This document shows, one piece after another, positions 32,835-41,282 of a DNA stretch of 50,388 bases (within the stretch, counting starts at the first letter, position 1; the number at the start of each line of letters is the position of its first letter). This DNA comes from Streptomyces sp. WM6378 (lineage in GTDB: Bacteria > Actinomycetota > Actinomycetes > Streptomycetales > Streptomycetaceae), in contig NZ_LGDD01000320.1 in assembly GCF_001279695.1 (NCBI RefSeq), positions 1 through 50,388 of the forward strand. The letters are read 5' to 3'. The notes below the pieces were generated by a model. That model was given only the letters and a program-made list of their open reading frames with translations. It was not told the origin of the DNA and ran no database searches. The position numbers and the translations under genes were made by a program.

Positions 32835-34136
32835 ATGGGCCGAATGAATGAGCCGCCGCGGTTGCCCGAAGGCAGCTTCGCGGCCTGGAGCCGCGACCGG
32901 CTGGCACTGGCTCGCCGTGGCGCTGACGAATGCGGCGACGTCTGGCAGCTGGAGCCGGGTGCCTACGTAGTCGCTACGGCCGGCTCGTGCGAAGAAGTCC
33001 TGCACCGCACGCAGGACTTCCCCAAGCCACCCTCGCCCCTCTTCCCACCGTTGAAGCGGGCCAACAGCGCGCCGACGCCCGAAGCGCATGCGCACGCCCG
33101 CGCCGCCCGCATGCGCGGACTACGCCCGCAGACGGTTGCGGCCCGGATCGGTGAGATCGCGCCCGGCGCCGCTCGATTTGCCGACCAGTGGCCCACAGGC
33201 CGGGACGTCGAGATTCTGCCCGTAGTCCGGCCCGCCCTGGCAGAGATCGGCGTGCGCTACCTCTTCTCCGTGGACGCTCCCACTTTGCTGCCCTTCGCCT
33301 GGCAGCTCTTCATGGCCCGGGAGCTACTCGTACACCCCTCGCGCTGGGTATGGCCGCGCTGGGTCCCCACATCGGCACGGCGCTTCCGCACACGGCAGCA
33401 GGTCGCCTTCACCAACGCTTTGCGGCCGATCGTCCGCCGACGCCGTTCATCGGGCCGGCTCGGTGACGACGTGCTGGGACATATGCTCCAGCCCTCCTCC
33501 CGCTACGGCCTACTGCCGGAAGAGGCCATCCTCGACACTCTCCCCGGAATCACCGTCGCCACCTTCGAGACACCGTCCCGGGCGGCCGGATGGATCCTGC
33601 TCCACCTGGCCCGGTACCCACAGGCAGCAGGGCGCGTCGCGGTCGAAGCCGCCTTGCTGCCCGCGGACCCGGCCGCAACGACCAGCATCCACCTCGACAG
33701 CCTGCAGTACACCCAGGCACTGGTACGCGAGGTGCTCCGGCTGTACCCCCCGAGCTGGCTGCTGACCCGGCGCGCCACGCGACAGACTCGGCTCGCCGGC
33801 TACACCATCGACGCCGGGTCCACCGTTCTCGTCTGCCCCTACACCGCCCACCGTGACGCGCGGGAACACTCCGAGCCGGACCGGTTCCGGCCCGAGCGCT
33901 GGCTCGATGATTCGGGATCACCGGCGAAACCGGGGGTTTTCCTCGCCTTCGGTACCGGGCCGCACGGCTGCGAGGGAGCCGCTCTGGCCATGGCCATGCT
34001 CACGCTCCTGACCGCGCAGATCGCCCGCCGCTACCACTTGAGCGAGCCGCCCGGACCGGAACCCGGCTACCAGGTCACCACCTTCGAAGGTCTCGCGACC
34101 GACGGCCTGCGCCTGCGTGCCACCGTGCGCGGCTGA
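32835..34136 (+). CDS. cytochrome P450
   Basis: ATG 32835 follows AGGGGCG; the product has 433 residues. An upstream GTG at 32754 in the same frame adds a non-homologous tail. P450 motifs are in order: I-helix GITVATFETPSRAAG (normally AGxET; here the Ala-Gly is altered), the ExxR of REVLRLYPP, FRPERW, and the heme loop FGTGPHGCEGAALA with the cysteine ligand at about residue 379. It is soluble with no N-terminal anchor. It would hydroxylate or couple an unknown substrate using a ferredoxin and reductase; a ferredoxin and reductase fusion lie 1.4 kb downstream. Its position behind the 30-residue peptide suggests that peptide as a substrate. The HxxT acid-alcohol pair is unusual. Confidence 0.92.
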   Translation: MGRMNEPPRLPEGSFAAWSRDRLALARRGADECGDVWQLEPGAYVVATAGSCEEVLHRTQDFPKPPSPLFPPLKRANSAPTPEAHAHARAARMRGLRPQTVAARIGEIAPGAARFADQWPTGRDVEILPVVRPALAEIGVRYLFSVDAPTLLPFAWQLFMARELLVHPSRWVWPRWVPTSARRFRTRQQVAFTNALRPIVRRRRSSGRLGDDVLGHMLQPSSRYGLLPEEAILDTLPGITVATFETPSRAAGWILLHLARYPQAAGRVAVEAALLPADPAATTSIHLDSLQYTQALVREVLRLYPPSWLLTRRATRQTRLAGYTIDAGSTVLVCPYTAHRDAREHSEPDRFRPERWLDDSGSPAKPGVFLAFGTGPHGCEGAALAMAMLTLLTAQIARRYHLSEPPGPEPGYQVTTFEGLATDGLRLRATVRG

Positions 34137-34233
34137 GGGCGGGCCCCGCTTTCGGTGACAGGACGCCTCCACCCGCGTGCAGCGAACGTTGATCAGGTTC
34201 GGGTGCCGTTCCACACGTGATCGCATGACCGGC

Positions 34234-34797
34234 TCATGGTTCGCTCATCGTGTGTCGCTGGTCGAACTCGTTGACGAGGATGCCCATCATGACGAGGTCG
34301 TGGTGCCGGCCGGCGGAGAAGACGTGTTTCCGCAGGCGACCCTCCTCGGTGAAGCCGAGCCGACGAAAAAGTGCCAGTGATGCCTCGTTGTCGGCCAAGA
34401 CCTCCACCAGGCATTTGTGGTAGCGCCGCTCGGCGAACATGAAGCGCAGCAGCACCACCACGGCTTCCGCCGCATAGCCCTTGCGTCGGTGCTCGGCGCC
34501 GATCGTGACATCGAACTCGAACCAGCCCGATGGACGGCCGGTGCGATGTGAGCCGACCGTGCCGACCAGCTCTCCCGTGGCCGTCGTTTCGACGGCCAAC
34601 CGGAAACGGTCGTCATCACACTCGGCAACGGCTTGCTCCTGCGCCCAGGCACGATAGCTCTCGGCGGACCGCGGCAGGTCCAGCCGGGTCCGGCCCTGCC
34701 CGCAACCATCAGCGTCAGCGAAGCGCGCGAACACCGTCCAATCGTCGGGTTCGATAGCGCGCAGGCGCACCCGTTTGCCGGACCAGGACGATGCCAT
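34234..34797 (-). CDS. GNAT N-acetyltransferase (RimJ/RimL-like)
   Basis: The 187-residue product shows the GNAT fold in order: GKRVRLRAIEPDDWTVFARF (beta1-alpha1), ELVGTVGSHRTGRP and GWFEFDVTIGAEHRRKGYAAEA (motif A with the acetyl-CoA-binding R-R-K-G-Y-A). It continues with HKCLVEVLADNEASLALFRR and LGFTEEGRLRKHVF, the RimJ/RimL signature. It would acetylate an amine of a protein, antibiotic or metabolite; the substrate cannot be told. It converges on the P450 gene. A self-resistance role in the small P450 cluster is possible but unsupported. Confidence 0.88.
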   Translation of the reverse strand: MASSWSGKRVRLRAIEPDDWTVFARFADADGCGQGRTRLDLPRSAESYRAWAQEQAVAECDDDRFRLAVETTATGELVGTVGSHRTGRPSGWFEFDVTIGAEHRRKGYAAEAVVVLLRFMFAERRYHKCLVEVLADNEASLALFRRLGFTEEGRLRKHVFSAGRHHDLVMMGILVNEFDQRHTMSEP

Positions 34798-35547
34798 GCC
34801 CTAGTTGATCACACTCAGTGCACGCGAGATCAAGAGGCACGCCGAGGTAGGTGTCACCCGCGGTTGCTCGGTCTCGCCGCTGATTGTCGTCCTCATCCGG
34901 AGCAGTGGGGTCGCGCAGCGGGCGCAAGTCCGACTGTGCCAGAGAGGGTCGTGCCGGTGCTGCCGCGCTACTGCTCTTCGGACTGAACTGAGGTAGAGCT
35001 GTTCATGGGGCGGAAGGTAGGGGCAGCTCATGGCGGTACCCGTGGCGACGATTGTGAACATCGGGATCCCGTCGCCGGAGCCTGCCCACGCGATCGACGG
35101 AGTCCCAATAGCCCCGTCAAGCGCGGCTTCCCGAGTCCTGCCGAGTGGGCACGCGAAGGGCATGGGGCTGCCGCCAGTCACCGCTTTAGGAGTTCGCTGG
35201 ATGTCAGGCGTTCGTCGCCCGGGCCATCGGACTTGCCGGTATCGGTGCCGCTGATACGCTGATTTGTGACGGTTTCCGGCGCACCGTGCCATACGGTTTC
35301 GTCGAAACGGCAATTCAAAAGAGCGCCGCTTGCGTAACCAAAATGCAGCCGCAACCAGGGATGCGTCCCCCCAGTCAGGCACCGATCGCCTCAGCCGCGA
35401 TGATCATTCTTTTCATGGGGACCCAACGCGCGCGGTGCACCCCCTCGCACTTCGCAGGGGTGGGCAGCGACCGGGTCTCCCCCTCGTTGCGCGCCGGAGT
35501 GGCGCTGGCTTGAGGGTCTGCAGCTCCCACTTCCTGTGGAGGTCGGG
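34798..35547. other. 750-bp stretch without a supported gene
   Basis: This should contain the promoter for the ferredoxin/P450 operon. The open frames on both strands have no recognisable product. The stretch 35270-35350 is relatively AT-rich. No clear terminator or RNA was seen. Confidence 0.45.
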
Positions 35548-35775
35548 GTGAAAGTTGTCGTTGATCTTTCCCGATGCGTGGGGCATGCGCAGTGCGCATT
35601 CCTGGCTCCGGAGGCGTTCCGGATGCACGGTGAGGAAGCGCTCATGTACGCCCCGAACCCCGACGACGCCCAGCGCGATCAGGTGCTACGCGCCGCGGCG
35701 GCCTGCCCGGTCCAGGCGATCCTGGTCGACCAACTGGCGGCGCGGCACGCACCGGCGGAGGCGTCGCCGTCATGA
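35548..35775 (+). CDS. ferredoxin ([3Fe-4S] P450-type)
   Basis: GTG 35548 lies just after GGAGG; an earlier GTG at 35536 overlaps that site and is less likely. The 75-residue product begins KVVVDLSRCVGHAQCAFLAP and has AACPVQAI near residue 55. The C-x5-C and later CP motif match the single-cluster ferredoxins that feed bacterial P450s, with a His in the position often holding Cys in [4Fe-4S] forms. It shuttles electrons from the reductase domain to the P450 domain encoded next. Its stop overlaps that start by ATGA, so the two are translationally coupled. Confidence 0.9.
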   Translation: MKVVVDLSRCVGHAQCAFLAPEAFRMHGEEALMYAPNPDDAQRDQVLRAAAACPVQAILVDQLAARHAPAEASPS

Positions 35776-38396
35776 CCGGTGCCGACAACCTGCGTGCGTT
35801 CAAGCGCGATGGCCACATCGTGGTCGTCGGGGCTTCGCTGGCGGGACTGCGGGCCGCGGAGGCTCTACGAGACGAGGGTTTCACCGGATCGTTGACCATG
35901 ATCGGTGACGAGTTGGGCGAGCCCTACGACCGGCCTCCCCTGTCCAAGCAAGTACTGACCGGGTGGGTGCCGGCCGATGGCACCACTTTGCCCCGCCGTC
36001 GCGACATCGATGCGGAGTGGCTACTGGGCGTGCCCGCCAGCGGGCTGGACCTCGCGACGAACCACGTGCATCTCGCCGACGGACGTGAGGTTCCCTTCGA
36101 CCGCGTCCTGATCTCCACCGGGGTACGGGCCCGGCCGTGGTTCGTCGAATCCGAGGCGGCCCTGGACGGAGTGTTCGTCGTACGGACACGCGAGCATGCC
36201 GAGAGCCTGCAGCGAGCCCTCGCCGCCGGGCCCTCCCGTGTGCTGGTCATCGGTGCGGGGTTCACCGGCTCCGAGATCGCCTCCGTCTGCCGCGAGCGGG
36301 ACATCCCGGTTACCGTCGCCGAACTCGCGTCGGCTCCGCTGGTCGGGGCGCTCGGCTCCCTGATCGGCGAGGTTGCGGCCGACATGCAGCGCGCTCACGG
36401 TGTCGACCTGCGGTGCGGTGTCAAGGTCGCCTGTCTGGAGGGCGACGCGCAGGGGCGATTTCGCCGTGCTCACTTCGGCGACGGCAGTACGGTCGACGCC
36501 GATGTGGCGGTGGTGGCACTCGGGAGCATCCGCAACACCGAGTGGCTTCGGGAGTCGGGACTGGCGGCGGGCGTATGGGGAATCACTTGCGACACGGGCT
36601 GCCGCGCCCTCGACATCAATGGCCGTGTCACCGACGACGTCTTCGCCGCGGGAGACGTGGCACGTTGCCCGAACCCCGTCTACGAATACCGACTCATCTC
36701 ACTGGAGCACTGGGCCAACGCCGTGGAGCAGGCAGAGGTCGCGGCACACAACATGGTCAGTGCCCAGGCGGACCGTCGGCCCCACCTGTCCATCCCGCTG
36801 TTCTGGTCGATCCAGTTCGGCGTCAACATCAAGTCCGTGGGCGTGCCGACCTTCGCCGACGAGGCGGTCGTCACCCAGGGATCGCTGGGCGACCACCGTT
36901 TCGTCACCACATATGGCTATCGGGGCCGCGTCACGGCTGCCGTGAGCTTCAACAACGGTAAGTGGCTTGACCACTACCGTCGGTTGATCGAGACGGCCGC
37001 GCCTTTCCCACCCCCCTGCCCCACGCCGGACCAGCCGACCGACATGAAGCCGGTGCGCGTCGACTCCCCCGGCCCCGCCCTGCTCGCGCAGGGTGCCACG
37101 GTGGTCGTCACAGGCCGTGACCCGGGTGAGCGCCGCGTCACGGCCGTGCACCAGCTCCGGCAGGAGGAAGGCCAGACGACCACGACCGGGACGCCCGGCA
37201 CGCTGCAGCGGATCTTCGACTACTCCGCCCGGGCCGACCCCTACCCGCTGTATGCCGAGCTGCGCAAGACGCCGGTGGCTCGGCAGGAGGACGGCAGCTA
37301 CGTCATCAGCACCTATCGCGAGATCACGGACATACTCAATGACCCGCATCTGAGTTCCGACCTGCGCAATCTGTCGCGTCCGATGCCCCCAGCCGAGGAA
37401 GGGGCCACGTCGTCGTTCATCCACATGGACTCGCCCGAGCACGATCGCCTGCGGCGTATGGCGATGCGTCACTTCGGCCCCCCGCACACCCCTGGGCTGG
37501 TGACCGGACTTGAAGGCTTCCTGGCCGCCACCGTCGGCAGCCTGATCGACGATTTGGCGGGCAAGGAGCAGATCGACGTCGTCGACGATTTCGCCTTCCC
37601 GTTCCCTGTAACCGTGACCTGTCGCTTGCTCGGCGTGCCACGCGAGGACGAGCCGAGGTTCCACCTCTGGGTGAAAGACATCATGAACTCGATCGACTAC
37701 AACCCCGAGACCGACCCGAAGGAGAAACTGGACAAGGGCGTGCAGGCCCGCAAGGACTTGCGCCAGTGCCTCGGCGAGCTGGTGGAACAAAGCCACGGCC
37801 GGCCGGGAGACGGCCTGCTGTCACGGCTGGCCAACGACGACGGGCCCGACGATCGGATGGCCGACGCCGAAATCGTCGCCACCGCCAGACTGCTCCTCAT
37901 CGCTGGCCATGAGACCATCGTCAACCTCATCACCAACGGCATGCTGACGCTGCTGCGCCACCCGCAAGTGCTGCAGCGACTGCGCGACGAACCTGACCTC
38001 GTCGTGCCGCTGGTCGAGGAACTGCTGCGCTACGAGCCCGTCGTGCACATCATTCCCTGGCGGGTGGCGTACAGCGACATCACCGTCGCCGACAGCGTCA
38101 TCCCCCAGGGCTCACGGATCATGCTCATGCTGGCCTCAGGCAGTCGCGATCCGAAGCGCTTCCACGATCCGGACCGTTTCGACCCAGATCGGCATGACAA
38201 CCAGCACCTGGGGTTCGGCAGCGGCATCCACCTGTGTTTCGGCGGCCCGCTGGCCCGGCGGGAAACCCAGATCGCGCTGACCGAGTTGGTACGCCGGCTC
38301 AACCGCCCCAGGCTGGTCGCTGACCCGCCGCCGTACCGGCCCAGCCCCGTTCTTAGGGGTCCGATCCATCTGGACATCGAGCAGGGTGACGGTTGA
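35772..38396 (+). CDS. ferredoxin reductase / cytochrome P450 fusion protein
   Basis: An 874-residue single chain. Residues 1-410 are a FAD-dependent ferredoxin reductase: HIVVVGASLAGLRAAEAL (FAD), YDRPPLSKQVL, VLVIGAGFTGSEIAS (NAD(P)H) and VFAAGDVARCPNP. A linker of about 60 residues with low complexity (about 410-475) follows. Residues 475-874 are a P450: LLLIAGHETIVNLI (I-helix, about 706-719), EELLRYEPV (ExxR) and FGSGIHLCFGGPLAR (heme Cys near 820). With the ferredoxin encoded just upstream this is a complete electron chain. Most bacterial class I systems encode the three parts separately; reductase-P450 fusions in this order are uncommon. The substrate is unknown. Confidence 0.93.
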   Translation: MTGADNLRAFKRDGHIVVVGASLAGLRAAEALRDEGFTGSLTMIGDELGEPYDRPPLSKQVLTGWVPADGTTLPRRRDIDAEWLLGVPASGLDLATNHVHLADGREVPFDRVLISTGVRARPWFVESEAALDGVFVVRTREHAESLQRALAAGPSRVLVIGAGFTGSEIASVCRERDIPVTVAELASAPLVGALGSLIGEVAADMQRAHGVDLRCGVKVACLEGDAQGRFRRAHFGDGSTVDADVAVVALGSIRNTEWLRESGLAAGVWGITCDTGCRALDINGRVTDDVFAAGDVARCPNPVYEYRLISLEHWANAVEQAEVAAHNMVSAQADRRPHLSIPLFWSIQFGVNIKSVGVPTFADEAVVTQGSLGDHRFVTTYGYRGRVTAAVSFNNGKWLDHYRRLIETAAPFPPPCPTPDQPTDMKPVRVDSPGPALLAQGATVVVTGRDPGERRVTAVHQLRQEEGQTTTTGTPGTLQRIFDYSARADPYPLYAELRKTPVARQEDGSYVISTYREITDILNDPHLSSDLRNLSRPMPPAEEGATSSFIHMDSPEHDRLRRMAMRHFGPPHTPGLVTGLEGFLAATVGSLIDDLAGKEQIDVVDDFAFPFPVTVTCRLLGVPREDEPRFHLWVKDIMNSIDYNPETDPKEKLDKGVQARKDLRQCLGELVEQSHGRPGDGLLSRLANDDGPDDRMADAEIVATARLLLIAGHETIVNLITNGMLTLLRHPQVLQRLRDEPDLVVPLVEELLRYEPVVHIIPWRVAYSDITVADSVIPQGSRIMLMLASGSRDPKRFHDPDRFDPDRHDNQHLGFGSGIHLCFGGPLARRETQIALTELVRRLNRPRLVADPPPYRPSPVLRGPIHLDIEQGDG

Positions 38397-38481
38397 CGCG
38401 GCAGCCGAGGGCAATTGAAAGGTCGCGCCTCGGACGGCCCGGCCATCCGGCTCTGCATTCGACAGCAACCCGCTACCCTCC

Positions 38482-38963
38482 TCAGCTCACGGCGAGCGGC
38501 GCGCTCGCCGCCCGGACTCCGGTCGAGACCGGCTTCTTCCTCTTCGCCCGGCCACGCATCACAATCTGCTCAACCACACCGCCATAGAGACACTGACTGC
38601 CGCCGTCGCAGACGACCATGCAGACGTCTTCGGTGCCCCTGTTCTTGATCTCTGTGAGAACCTGGAGCCAGTACTTGGCGCCCTCGCCGCCGTCGCCGGC
38701 CCACAGCCCCAGGATCTCCTGGGTGCCCTCGACGGTCACTGCGAGCACGACGCAGATCGGCCGGTTCGCGACCTGACCACCCCTCAGCTTCACGTGCACA
38801 CAGCCGATGGACAAGACCGGGTAGACCGAGTCGAGCGGCCGGTTCTGCCATTCGTGCATGCCGTCGAGCACTCTGTCGGTGATCGTGGAGATGGTGGCCC
38901 TGGAGACCTCGGCGCGTAGACCGGCTCCGGCAAGAATTTCGTAGACGAAGATCAGGGCGGGAC
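38482..38963 (-). pseudogene. IS256-family transposase fragment (left copy)
   Basis: The minus frame reads ALIFVYEILAGAGLRAEVSR, ATISTITDRVLDGMHEWQNR and VYPVLSIGCVHVKLRGGQVA, then VLAVTVEGTQEILGLWAGDG and KYWLQVLTEIKNRGTEDVCM. This is the middle of a Mutator/IS256 transposase. The first catalytic Asp of the canonical IDCVHVK motif is changed to Gly (IGCVHVK). After VVCDG the match ends and an unrelated tail follows. The fragment lacks both ends. Its edge at 38963 abuts the ISL3 element. Confidence 0.8.
38923..38963. repeat. 41-bp inverted repeat, left arm (IS256 sequence)
   Basis: The reverse complement of 38923-38963 equals 40625-40665 except for one base (T versus C at the 19th position). 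Both arms encode the ALIF(V/A)YEILAGA segment of an IS256 transposase, in opposite directions, and face each other across the ISL3 gene. Confidence 0.9.
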
Positions 38964-40550
38964 AGGTGAGTTGGAGCCTGGATAGTGGCGACGGAGGTGT
39001 GCGATCAGCACGACTCGTTGCCGGAGCAGGGGGACACCGGCCCGTCCTCCCATGATCCTTTTCTGGAGCTTCACGTCGGTGATGCGACCTTCGTTCACTC
39101 CCGAGCTGAAGGATGTGGTGATCCCCTGCATGACTGCTGCCTCGTCCTCGCGGATGGACTTGGCCATGCTGGCCAGGGCCGGGAGGTGGGAGGTGGTGAG
39201 TTGGTCGAGCCAGGCGGGCAGCAGGGCGGCGTCCTGGGCGTCGAGCATGGCGGCGAACTCGCGGACCAGCGTGTGGGTGCGCTGTAGTTCCGGGCAGTGT
39301 TCCAGCAGGCGGGCGAGCCGCTCACGGACGTGAAGGCCGCGCTGGTCAGGGGCGGTGGCGATCCATCGGGCAACTTCCCGCGGTGTGACCCGTTCGTGGA
39401 CTTCCTCCAAGAGGAGTCCGCGACGCAGGGGTTGAACGGCGAGTTTCACCTGCTGGTAGTGGCCCCGGTAGCCCTTGGCGGCGATCTCCTGGTGGAGAAC
39501 GAAGGCGTTGTGCTCACCCTCGTCCCAGCGTTGGCTCAGATGGCCGAGATACGGGTCGAGCGGTGTGGGCCTGCGCGGGTAGTGACGCCGGATGCACTCC
39601 TGCCAGGTGGCGGCCCGCGCGTACTTGCGGACAGTGCGTCGGTTCAGTCCGAGCTCGCGGGCGATGGAGTGGTAGCTGCGGCCTCGGGCGGTGTCGGTCA
39701 CTGCGTGCACCGCGTCGAACAGTCGCTTCGCGTGTCGTCTGGCGGGCGTATCGGCCGCCTCCGGGTCCCTGGCCTCTGCAGGCTCAGGGATGACAGGTTC
39801 GGGATCGGGCGTCGCGGCGGGCAGGCAGCCCCGGTGCGCGGTGGCGATTTCCTGCACCCGCCTGGACAGCCCCTGCCACAAATGAAAGCGGTCGCTGACC
39901 TGCAGCGCGTCCGGTGCGCCGGCGGTGATGCCCTGCCGGTAGGAGGGTGAGCCGTCCCGGCAGACGACCTCCACGCCGGGATTCTCGCTGAGCCAGGTGG
40001 TGAGCGTCCCGGCGTCGCGGCCCTCCCACAGGGTGAGCGGGAGCCGGGTGCCGACGTCGACCAGCAGGGTCCCGTAGGTGCCCGCGTACAGGGCGAAATC
40101 GTCCACGCCCAGCACCCGCGGCGTGATCGCGGGCGGGAGTGGCACTCTCATCAGGTGAAACAGCACACTCGTGCGCGAAAGCGCCGTGTTCAGGATGCAC
40201 AGCAACCTCGCACCACCGCGGCCGGCCAGGACAATGCCGAGAATCTCCACCAGGCGCTGAAGCAGCGGAGTGCGGCGTTGGTAGCGCACGGTCAGTCCGT
40301 CGACCTGTTCGGCGAAGGTGACCTTCATACAGGCCGGGTTTTCGCAGTACAAGCGCCGTACGCTCAAGTCGATACGGACAGGCCGCCCACCGAGAGCGGT
40401 ATCGGCGAGGTGGCGCACGTAGCGGCTGTGGACCCAGTCGCTCATGACACCGCAACCCGTACAGCACGCGGACACATCGCCGTAAGTGCGGGCCTGGATG
40501 ACCACGGTGGGGCCCGTGGCGTCCACCGAGGCGACGACCACCGACGTCAA
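38952..40550 (-). CDS. ISL3-family transposase
   Basis: About 532 residues are open without interruption. The N-terminal zinc-ribbon has CCTGCGVMSDWVHSRYVRHL and later CENPACMKVTF. The DDE core follows: RVLGVDDFALYAGTYGTLLV (first Asp pair), VEVVCRDGSPSYRQGI (second Asp) and a late Glu region (GVNEGRITDVKLQKRIMGGR). A helix-turn-helix insert (YHSIARELGLNRRTVRKYAR) lies in the middle. The first credible codon at 40550 is TTG; homologous-looking sequence (NELFELLPHL) continues upstream, so the true start may be further right. The stop lies inside the flanking IS256 repeat, so the natural C-terminus may have been replaced. Confidence 0.85.
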   Translation of the reverse strand: MTSVVVASVDATGPTVVIQARTYGDVSACCTGCGVMSDWVHSRYVRHLADTALGGRPVRIDLSVRRLYCENPACMKVTFAEQVDGLTVRYQRRTPLLQRLVEILGIVLAGRGGARLLCILNTALSRTSVLFHLMRVPLPPAITPRVLGVDDFALYAGTYGTLLVDVGTRLPLTLWEGRDAGTLTTWLSENPGVEVVCRDGSPSYRQGITAGAPDALQVSDRFHLWQGLSRRVQEIATAHRGCLPAATPDPEPVIPEPAEARDPEAADTPARRHAKRLFDAVHAVTDTARGRSYHSIARELGLNRRTVRKYARAATWQECIRRHYPRRPTPLDPYLGHLSQRWDEGEHNAFVLHQEIAAKGYRGHYQQVKLAVQPLRRGLLLEEVHERVTPREVARWIATAPDQRGLHVRERLARLLEHCPELQRTHTLVREFAAMLDAQDAALLPAWLDQLTTSHLPALASMAKSIREDEAAVMQGITTSFSSGVNEGRITDVKLQKRIMGGRAGVPLLRQRVVLIAHLRRHYPGSNSPVPP

Positions 40551-40624
40551 GTGCGGTAACAGCTCGAACAGTTCGTTGGCACACGAGGAGAGGATGCCCG
40601 CCGACCTGCACCCCGATAGCCAGA

Positions 40625-40665
40625 GTCCCGCCCTGATCTTCGCCTACGAAATTCTTGCCGGAGCC
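40625..40665. repeat. 41-bp inverted repeat, right arm (IS256 sequence)
   Basis: This is the partner of 38923-38963, on the plus strand, matching at 40 of 41 positions. The IS256 frame stops shortly after, at TAA 40670-40672. Confidence 0.9.
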
Positions 40666-40720
40666 AGCTAAGTTCGTACGCCGACACCGGACGCTGACGG
40701 AGAGGGACGGCCATCACGGC

Positions 40721-41134
40721 ATGTTCGCCTTCCTCTATGAGGGGGAAGTGGTGGTCGCGACCCAGGAACTGCGGTTCGACGACCAAGACACCAAGATTCT
40801 TTCGTTCGAAGGCCTTGCCGACCTGGTGGAGTCCACGCGGGCCGACGGGATCGTGATCATTGCCGAGGGCTGGCTTGCGATCCCCACGCAGAGAGAGGAG
40901 GAGCTTAATACCATCTTCTTCCCGGCGCGGGACCGTCTCGACCGAATGGAGGGGATCACGGTCTATGCCGCAACGAGGGACGGTCGACAAGCAGAACTAC
41001 TCTCCATGATCGAGCGTGGCACCGATGGCCAAGTGAGCTGCGGAGAACCAGTAGAGGTCACGTTTCCGATGGGGGCGAACACGCTCGTGCCCATCAGACG
41101 GAAGTGGGACGACATGGAAAAGCGCGGGATCTGA
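40721..41134 (+). CDS. hypothetical protein, probably 5'-truncated by the IS cluster
   Basis: The frame is open from 40655 and ends at TGA 41132-41134. The first ATG is at 40721, but coding-like sequence (FVRRHRTLTERDGHHG) continues upstream to the IS256 remnant, which probably removed the natural start. Residues include FAFLYEGEVVVATQELRFDD, GIVIIAEGWLAIPTQREEE, GITVYAATRDGRQAELLS and ANTLVPIRRKWDDMEKRGI. It looks like an alpha/beta cytosolic protein. No family is recognised. Confidence 0.5.
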   Translation: MFAFLYEGEVVVATQELRFDDQDTKILSFEGLADLVESTRADGIVIIAEGWLAIPTQREEELNTIFFPARDRLDRMEGITVYAATRDGRQAELLSMIERGTDGQVSCGEPVEVTFPMGANTLVPIRRKWDDMEKRGI

Positions 41135-41282
41135 ACCCTGTCTCGGATGCCTCCCGCGGAATTGCGAACCCGGACCCGACTCACACGGCATCAGCGCAGG
41201 TCCCGGCCCACCACCGGTATCTCATGAGCCCATCGGATCCCCTGCGGCGATGCCCGTTCCGGGCGGAAAAGAGGAGGCAGCC

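Noticed and set aside
34798..35547. Possible small genes on either strand
   Set aside because: Open frames lack ribosome binding sites and recognisable products. They were left as a non-coding or decayed stretch.
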